A stretch of DNA of 64,000 nucleotides, taken from contig JAWQEG010000731.1 in the NCBI GenBank assembly GCA_033782935.1, positions 728,690 to 792,689 of the forward strand, given 5' to 3'. This stretch comes from Petrolisthes cinctipes. Taxonomy: Eukaryota > Arthropoda > Malacostraca > Decapoda > Porcellanidae. How positions within the stretch are numbered: position 1 is the stretch's first letter; each line of letters begins with the position of its first letter. Positions 55,455 through 64,000 of this stretch are shown in pieces. A model generated the notes under the pieces. It did not search any database. It saw nothing but the letters and a program-made list of their open reading frames with translations, and had not been told where the DNA came from. The translations under genes were made by a program, and so were the position numbers.

Positions 55455-57008
55455 ATTTGAGATATAAACGGGTACAGAAGATGCATGTAGATATCGACTT
55501 TGGGCACCCAAAATATCGATATTTAGCATGTTTTAGGCTTATATTTCGAAAGTATTCTAGCAATGAGTAGGCATGTACAGATCGCTTCTGGGACAAAAAA
55601 ATATCGAGTTTTCGGGTGTTTTCAGCCTGAATTTGGGATATAAACGGGTACAGAAGATGAATACACATATTGACTTTGGGAACCTAAAATATCGATTTTG
55701 AGCATGTTTTGGGCATGTATTTTGAAAATACTCTAACACGGAGTAGGCATGTACAGATCGCTTCTGGGACCCAAAATTATCGAATTTTCGGGTGTTTTGA
55801 GTCTGAATTTGAGATATAAACGGGTACAGAAAATGCATGCTCATATCAACATTTAGCACCTAAAATATCGATTTTTAGCATGTTTTGGGCCTATATTTTA
55901 AAAATATTCTAGCACTGAGTAGGCATGTACAGATCGCTTCTGGGACAAAAAAATATCGAATTTTCGGGTGTTTTAAGCCTGAATTTGGGATATATACGGG
56001 TACAGAAGATGCATGCACATATCGACTTTGGACACCTAAATTATAGATACCTAGCATGTTTTGAGCCTATATTTTGAAAACTTTCTAGCACTGAGTAGGC
56101 ATGTACAGATCGCTTCCGGAACCCAAAAATAATGAATTTTCCGTTGTTTTGAGCCTGAATTTGAGATATAAACGGGTACGGAAGATACATGCAGATATCG
56201 ACTTTTTGCACCTAAAATATCGATTTTGAGCAAGTTTTGGGTCTGTATCTTGAAAACATTCTAGCAAAGAGTAGGCATGTACAGATCGCTTCTGGGACAC
56301 AAAAATATCGAATTTTTTGGTGTTTTGAGGCTGAATTTGAGATATAAACGGGTACAGAAGAAGCATGCACATATCGACTTTGGGAACCTAAAATATCGAT
56401 TTTCAGCATGTTTTGGTATGTATTTTGAAAATACTCTAACTCGGAGTAGGCATGTACAGATCGCTTCTGGGACGCAAAATTATCGAATTTTCGGGTGTTT
56501 TGAGTCTGCATTTGAGATATAAACGGGTACAGAAAATGCATGCTCATATCAACATTTAGCACCTAAAATATCGATTTTTAGCATGTTTTGGGCCTATATT
56601 TTAAAAATATTCTAGCACTGAGTAAGCATGTACAGATCGCTTGTGGGACAAAAAAATATCAAATTTTCGGGTGTTTTGAGCCTGTATTTGGGATATAAAC
56701 GGGTACAAAAGATGTATGCACATATCGACTTTGGACACCTAAAATATCGATTTTTAGTATGTTTTAAGCCTATATTTTAAAAACATTCTAGCACTGAGTA
56801 GGCATGTACGGATCGCTTCTGGGACACAAAAATATCGAATTTTTGGGTGTTTTGAGCCTGAATTTGAGATATATACGGGTACAGAAGATGCATGCACATA
56901 TCAACTTTTTGCACCTAAAATATTGATTATGAGCAAGTTTTGGGTCTGTATCTTGAAAACATTCTAGCAAAAAGTAGGCATGTACAGATCGCTTCTGGGA
57001 CCCAAAAA
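55455..57008. repeat. Recent satellite duplication, left copy (offset 2111)
   Basis: About nine monomers (1554 bp) repeated at 57566-59119 with only about four differences found by eye. Rare variants are shared in the same order, such as GATATTTAGCATGTTTTAGG and GCATGTTTTGGTATGTATTT. Flanks diverge abruptly at both ends. Confidence 0.88.
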
Positions 57009-57565
57009 TACCGAATATTTTGGTGTTTTGAGGCTGAATTTGAGATATAAACGAGTACAGAAGATGCATGCACATACCGACTTTGGGCACCTAAAATATC
57101 GATTTTCAGCATGTTTTGGGTCTGTATTTTAAAAATACTCTAACACGGAGTAGGCATGTACAGATCGCTTCTGGGACCCAAAAATATCGAATTTTCGGGT
57201 ATTTTGAGCCTGAATTTGAGATATATACGGGTACAGAAGATGCATGCACATATCGACTTTGGACACCTAAATTATAGATTCTTAGCATCTTTTGAGCCTA
57301 TATTTTGAAAACTTTCTAGCACTGAGTAGGCATGTACAGATCGCTTCTGGAACCCAAAAATATTGAATTTTCCGTTGTTTTGAGCCTGAATTTGAGATAT
57401 AAACGGGTACGGAAGATGCATGCAGATATCGACTTTTTGCACGTAAAATATCGATTTTGAGCAAGTTTTGGGTCTGTATCTTGAAAACATTCTAACAAAA
57501 ATTAGGCATGTACAGATCGCTTCTGGGACACAAAAATACCGAATTTTTGGGTGTTTTGAGGCTGA
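57009..57565. repeat. Satellite monomers between the two 2111-offset copies
   Basis: About three monomers completing the 12-monomer period. They are typical monomers that partly resemble 56040-56340, with the CTTAGCATCTTTTGAGCC variant. Confidence 0.9.
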
Positions 57566-59119
57566 ATTTGAGATATAAACGGGTACAGAAGATGCATGTA
57601 GATATCGACTTTGGGCACCCAAAATATCGATATTTAGCATGTTTTAGGCTTATATTTCGAAAGTATTCTAGCAATGAGTAGGCATGTACAGATCGCTTCT
57701 GGGACAAAAAAATATCGAGTTTTCGGGTGTTTTCAGCCTGAATTTGGGATATAAACGGGTACAGAAGATGAATACACATATTGACTTTGGGAACCTAAAA
57801 TATCGATTTTGAGCATGTTTTGGGCATGTATTTTGAAAATACTCTAACACGGAGTAGGCATGTACAGATCGCTTCTGGGACCCAAAATTATCGAATTTTC
57901 GGGTGTTTTGAGTCTGAATTTGAGATATAAACGGGTACAGAAAATGCATGCTCATATCAACATTTAGCACCTAAAATATCGATTTTTAGCATGTTTTGGG
58001 CCTATATTTTAAAAATATTCTAGCACTGAGTAGGCATGTACAGATCGCTTCTGGGACAAAAAAATATCGAATTTTCGGGTGTTTTAAGCCTGAATTTGGG
58101 ATATATACGGGTACAGAAGATGCATGCACATATCGACTTTGGACACCTAAATTGTAGATACCTAGCATGTTTTGAGCCTATATTTTGAAAACTTTCTAGC
58201 ACTGAGTAGGCATGTACAGATCGCTTCCGGAACCCAAAAATAATGAAATTTCCGTTGTTTTGAGCCTGAATTTGAGATATAAACGGGTACGGAAGATACA
58301 TGCAGATATCGACTTTTTGCACCTAAAATATCGATTTTGAGCAAGTTTTGGGTCTGTATCTTGAAAACATTCTAGCAAAGAGTAGGCATGTACAGATCGC
58401 TTCTGGGACACAAAAATATCGAATTTTTTGGTGTTTTGAGGCTGAATTTGAGATATAAACGGGTACAGAAGAAGCATGCACATATCGACTTTGGGAACCT
58501 AAAATATCGATTTCCAGCATGTTTTGGTATGTATTTTGAAAATACTCTAACTCGGAGTAGGCATGTACAGATCGCTTCTGGGACGCAAAATTATCGAATT
58601 TTCGGGTGTTTTGAGTCTGCATTTGAGATATAAACGGGTACAGAAAATGCATGCTCATATCAACATTTAGCACCTAAAATATCGATTTTTAGCATGTTTT
58701 GGGCCTATATTTTAAAAATATTCTAGCACTGAGTAAGCATGTACAGATCGCTTGTGGGACAAAAAAATATCAAATTTTCGGGTGTTTTGAGCCTGTATTT
58801 GGGATATAAACGGGTACAAAAGATGTATGCACATATCGACTTTGGACACCTAAAATATCGATTTTTAGTATGTTTTAAGCCTATATTTTAAAAACATTCT
58901 AGCACTGAGTAGGCATGTACGGATCGCTTCTGGGACACAAAAATATCGAATTTTTGGGTGTTTTGAGCCTGAATTTGAGATATATACGGGTACAGAAGAT
59001 TCATGCACATATCAACTTTTTGCACCTAAAATATTGATTATGAGCAAGTTTTGGGTCTGTATCTTGAAAACATTCTAGCAAAAAGTAGGCATGTACAGAT
59101 CGCTTCTGGGACCCAAAAA
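57566..59119. repeat. Recent satellite duplication, right copy (offset 2111)
   Basis: Partner of 55455-57008. Differences seen include TTGTAG for TTATAG near 58152, GAAATTTCC for GAATTTTCC near 58246, TTTCCAGC for TTTTCAGC near 58511, and ATTCATGC for ATGCATGC near 59000. Confidence 0.88.
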
Positions 59120-62100
59120 TATCGAGTTTTCGGGTGTTTTGAGCCTGGATTTGAGATATAAACGGGTACAGAAGATGTAAGCACATATCGACTATGGGCA
59201 GATAAAATATCGATTTTCAGAATGTTTTGGGCATGTATTTTGAAAATACTCTAAATCGGAGTAGGCATGTACAGATCTGTTCTGGGACCCAAAAATATCG
59301 AATTTTCGGGTGTTTTGAGCCAGAATTTGAGATATAAACGGGTACAGAAGATGCATACACATATCGATTTTAGACAACTAAAATATCGATTTTGAGCATG
59401 TTTTGGGTCTGTATCTTGAAAACATTCTAGCAAGGAGTAGGCATGTACAGATGCATACACATATTGACTTTGGGCACCTATAATATCGATTTTCAGCATG
59501 TTTTGGGTTTGTATTTTGAAAATACACTAACACGGAGTTGGCATTTACAGATCGCTTTTAAGACCCAAAAACATTGAATTTTTGGGTGTCTTGAGCCTGA
59601 ATTTGAGATGTAAACGGGTACTGAAGATGCATGCACATATCGACTTTGGACACCTAAAATATCGATTTTTAGCATGTAATAAGCCTATATTTTGAAAACA
59701 TTCTAGCACTGAGTAGTAATGTACAGATCGCTTCTGGGACCTAAAAATATAGAATTTTCGGGTGTTTTGAACATGAATTTGAGATATAAACGGGTACTGA
59801 AGATGAATTCACATATCGACTTTTTGCACCTAAAATATCGATTTTGAGCATGTTTTGAGCCTGTATTTTGAAAATACTCTAACACGGAGTAGGCATGTAC
59901 AGATCGCTTTTGGATCATGAAAATATCGAATTTTCAGGTGTTATGACGCTGAATTTTAGATATAAAGGGGTACAGAAGATGCATGCAGATATCGACTTTG
60001 GGCACCCAAAATATCGATTTTTAGCATGTTTTGGGCTTATATTTTGAAAGTATTCTAGCATTGAGTAGGCATGTACAGATCGCTTCAGGGACTTAAAAAT
60101 ATCGAATTTTCGGGTGTTTTGAGCCTGAATTTGGGATATAAACGGGTACAAAAGATGTATGCACATATCGACTTTGGACACCTAAAATATCGATTTTTAG
60201 CATGTTTTTAAGCCTATATTTTGATAACATTCTAGCACTGAGTATACATGTACAGATCGCTTCTGGGACCCCAAAATATTGAATTTTTGGGTGTTTTGAT
60301 CCTTAATTTGACATATAAACGGGTACTGAAGATGCAGGCACATATCGACTTTTTGTTCCTAAATTATCGATTTTGATCTTGTTTTGTGTCTGTATCTTGA
60401 AAACATTTAAGCAAGGAGTAGAAATGTACAGATTGATTCTGTGACCCCAAAATATCGAATTTTCGGGTGTTTTTAACCTTAATTTGAGATATAAACGGGT
60501 ACAGAAGATGCATGCACATATCGACTTTGGGCACCCAAATATCTATTTTTTGCAGGTTTTGGGACAATATTTTGAAATTATTGTAGCACTGAGTAGGCAT
60601 GTACAGATCGCTTCTGGGACCCAAAAATATCGAATTTTCGGGTGTTTTGAGCCTAAATTTGGGATATAAACGGGTACAGAAGATGCATACACATATTGAC
60701 TTTGTGCACCTAAAATATTGATTTCAGCATGTTTTGGGCATGTATTTTGAAAATACTCTAACACATATTAGGCATGTACAGATCACTTCTGGGACCAAAT
60801 ATATCGAATTTTCGGGTGTTTTGAGCCTGAATTTTAGATATAAACGGGTACAGAAGATCCATGCACATATCGACTTTGGGCACCCAAAATATCGATATTT
60901 AGCATGTTTTGCGCCTGTATTTTGAAAATACTCTAACACGAAGTAGGCATGTACAGATCGCTTGTTGAACCCAAAAATATCAAATTTTTCGCGAAGTTTT
61001 GACATTGAATTTGGGATATAAACGGGTACAAAAGATGTATGCACATATCGACTTTGGACACCTAAAATATCGATTTTTAGCATGTTTTGGGACTATATCT
61101 TGAAAATATTCAAATACGGAGTAGGCATGTACAGATCGCTTCAGGGACTCAAAAATATCGAATTTTCGAGTGTTTTGAGCCTAAATTTGAGATATAAACG
61201 GGTACTGAAGATGCATTCACATATCGACTTTGGACACCTAAAATATCGATTTTGTGCATGTTTTGGGCCTGTATTGAGAAAATATGATTTCTCTGAGTAG
61301 GCATGTACAGATCGATTCTGGGCCCCAATAAAATCGAATATTCAGGTGTTTTGAGCCTGAATTTGGGATATAAACGATAACAGAAGATGCATACACGTAT
61401 CGACTTTGGGCAGCCAAAATATCGATTTTTAGCATGCTTTAAGCCTATATATTGAAAATATTCTAGCACTGAGTAGACATGTACAGATCGCTTCTGGGAC
61501 TCAAAAATATCGAATTTTCGGGTGTTTTGAGCCTGAATTTGAGATGTAAACGGGTACAGAAGAAACATACACATATTGACATTGGGCACTTAAAATATCG
61601 ATTTTCAGCATGTTTTGTGCCTGTATATTGAAATTAGTCTAACACGGAGTTGGCATTTACCGATCGCTTCTGGGACACAAAAACATTGAATTTTCGGGTG
61701 TTTTGAGCCTGAATTTGAGATATAAACGGGTACTGAAGATGCATGCACATATCGACTTTTTGCACCTAAAATATCGATTTTGAGCATGTTCTGGGTCTGT
61801 ATCTTGTAAACATTCTAGAAAGGAGTAGGCATGTACAGATTGCTTCTGGGACACAAAAATATCGAATTTTCGGAAGTTTTGAGCCCGAAATTGAGATATA
61901 AACGGGTACAGATGATGCATGCACATATCGACTTTGGGCACCTAAAATATCGATTTTCATTATGTTTTGGGCCTATAGTTTGAAAATACTCTAACACGGA
62001 ATAGGCATGTACAGATCTCTTTTGGGTCCCAAAAATATCGAATTTTAAGGTGTTTTGAGCTTGAATTTGGGATATAAACGGGTACAGAAGATGCATGCAC

Positions 62101-64000
62101 ATATCGACTTTTGGGCACCTAAAAGATCAATTTTCAGAATGTTTTGGGCCTGTAGTTTGAAAATACTCTAACACGGAGTATGCATGTACAAATCACTTCT
62201 GGGCCCCAATAAAATCGAATATTTGGGTGTTTTGAGCCTGAATTTGGGATAAAAACGGGTACAAAAGATGCATACACATATCGACTTTGGGTACCCAAAA
62301 TATCGATTTTTAGCATGTTTTGGGCCTATATTTTGAAAATATTCTAGCACTGAGTAGACATGTACAGATCGCTTCTGGGACCCAAAATTATCGAATTTTA
62401 GGTATTTTAAGCCTGAATTTGAGATATAAACGGGTGTAGAAGATGCATACATATATTAACTATAGGCACCTAAGATATTGATTTTTAGCATGTTTTGGGA
62501 CTATATTTTCATAATATTCTAACACGGAGTTGGCATATACAGATTGCTTCTGGGACTCAAAAATATCGAATTTTCGGGTGTTTTGAGCCTGAATTTGAGA
62601 TATAAACGGGTACAGAAGATTGATACACATATTGACTTTGGGCACCTCAAATATCAATTTTCAGCATGTTTGGGGCCTATATTTTGAAAATACTCTAACA
62701 CGGAGTAGGCATGTACAGATCGCTTTTGGGACCCAAAAATATCGAATTTTTAGGTGTTTTGAGCTTGAATTTGGGATATAAACGGGTACAGAAGATTGAT
62801 ACACATATTGACTTTGGGCACCTCAAATATCGATTTTCAGCATGTTTAGGGCCTATATTTTGAAAATATTCTAACACTGAGTAGGCATGTACAGATCGCT
62901 TCTGGGACCCAAAATATCGAATTTTCGGGTGTTTTGAGCCTTAATTTGAGATATAAACGGGTACAGAAGATGCATGCACATATCGACTTTGGGCACCCAA
63001 CATATCGATTTTTAGCATATTTTGGGCCTATATTTTAAAAATATTCTGACACTGTGTAGGCATGTACAAATCGCTTTTGGGACCCAAAAATATCGAATTT
63101 TCGGGTGTTTTGAGCCTGAATTAGGGATATAAATGGGTACAGAAGATGCATACATATATTGACTTTGGGCACCTAAAATATCGATTTCAACTTGTTTTGG
63201 GCCTGTATCTTGAAAACATTCTAGCAAGAAGTAGGCATTTACAGATGCATACACATATTGACTTTGGGCACCTATAATATCGATTTTCAGCATGTTTTGG
63301 GTTTGTATTTTGAAAATACACTAACACGGAGTTGGCATTTACAGATCGCTTTTATGACCCAAAAACATTGAATTTTCGGGTGTCTTGAGCCTGAATTTGA
63401 GATGTAAACGGGTACTGAAGATGCACGCACATATCGACTTTGGACACCTAAAATATCGATTTTTAGCAGGTATTGAGCCTATATTTTGAAAACATTCTAG
63501 CACTGAGTAGTAATGTACAGATCGCTTCTGGGACCCAAAAATATCGAATTTTTGGGTGTTTTGAACATGAATTTGAGATATAAACGGGTACTGAAGATGA
63601 ATTCACATATCGACTTTTTGCACCTGAAATATCGATTTTGAGCATGTTTTGGGACTGTATCTTGAAAACATTCTAGCAAGGAGTAGGCATGTACAGATCC
63701 CTTCTGGGACCCAAAAATATCGAATTTTCGGGTGTTTTGAGCCTGAATTTGGGATATAAACGGGTACAGAAGATAAATACACATATTGACTTTGGGCACC
63801 CAAAATATCGATTTTGAGCATGTTTTGAGCCTGTATTTTGAAAATACTCTAACACGGAGTAGGCATGTACAGATCGCTTTTGGATCATGAAAATATCGAA
63901 TTTTCGGGTGTTTTGAGCCTGAATTTGGGATATAAACGGGTACAGAAGATGCATGCACATATCTTCTTTGTGCACCCAAAATATCGATTTTTAGCTCGTT
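59120..64000. repeat. Satellite array, block E, running off the right edge
   Basis: About 28 monomers, more divergent from one another than elsewhere. About 59410-59858 recurs at 63203-63652 (offset 3794), and the match resumes at 59840-59990 with 63810-63960 (offset 3970) after one extra monomer. Two short monomers of about 100 bp occur at 59450 and 63244. The array continues past base 64000. No gene is seen. Confidence 0.93.

Noticed and set aside
1..64000. Hundreds of open frames of 60-187 codons, mostly on the minus strand, as protein genes
   Set aside because: They are the same satellite translated again and again in shifting frames. They start and stop at fixed monomer positions, drift at synonymous and non-synonymous sites alike, and show no domain or signal peptide. 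The 176-bp period is not a multiple of three.
1..64000. CRISPR array or other prokaryotic repeat system
   Set aside because: The repeats are contiguous with no unique spacers, the unit is far too long, there are no cas-like genes, and SINE-type elements are embedded in the array.
1..64000. Alpha satellite or another named centromeric satellite
   Set aside because: The monomer length is near 171-180 bp, but the sequence motifs do not match alpha satellite or any satellite I can recall, so no name is given.
1..64000. Replication origin, ARS or Rho-type terminators within the AT-rich monomers
   Set aside because: AT-rich motifs occur in every monomer and nothing sets one apart. No hairpin-plus-T-run terminator is distinct from the repeat itself.

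Overview
This window is almost entirely one tandem satellite DNA array from a eukaryotic chromosome, most likely centromeric, pericentromeric or other heterochromatin. The basic monomer is 176 bp, about 37-40% GC. Roughly 355 monomers lie head to tail in one orientation from base 1 to base 64000, and both window edges fall inside the array. I see no protein-coding gene, rRNA, functional tRNA, CRISPR array or prokaryotic feature. The many short open frames, mostly on the minus strand, are the same translated monomer over and over and are not genes.

The only other sequence is one family of short retroelement, present three times (1853-2290, 5656-6099, 34048-34491). It has a degenerate tRNA-like head with pol III A and B boxes, an unrelated GC-richer body of about 350 bp, and a poly(A) tail of 21-27 A. 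This is a SINE layout, and it is the main evidence for a eukaryote. All three copies share the same right junction in the same monomer variant, so they look like one insertion copied along with the satellite. I cannot name the species or the SINE family from sequence alone.

Layout: block A (1 to about 12190) recurs as A' (30100 to about 41650), at an offset of about 27.5-30.3 kb that shifts as monomers were gained or lost. A higher-order unit of about 26-31 monomers is present three times: about 12190-16927, 16928-22381 and 41654-46570. Between and after these lie 22382-30099 (two local duplications at offset 2289), 46571-49200 (352-bp dimer repeats), 49201-55454 (1233-bp duplication), 55455-59119 (2111-bp duplication, nearly identical copies) and 59120-64000 (3794-bp duplication).

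The most notable structural point is that the 176-bp monomer is itself an ancient dimer. Its two 88-bp halves align without gaps at about 67% identity. One monomer junction near 48725 has lost one half, as expected from exchange between the homologous halves. The picture is a hierarchy: 88-bp unit, 176-bp monomer, higher-order units of 1.2-5.4 kb, and a block duplication of about 30 kb, with the SINE acting as a passenger marker. All alignments and difference counts were made by eye.
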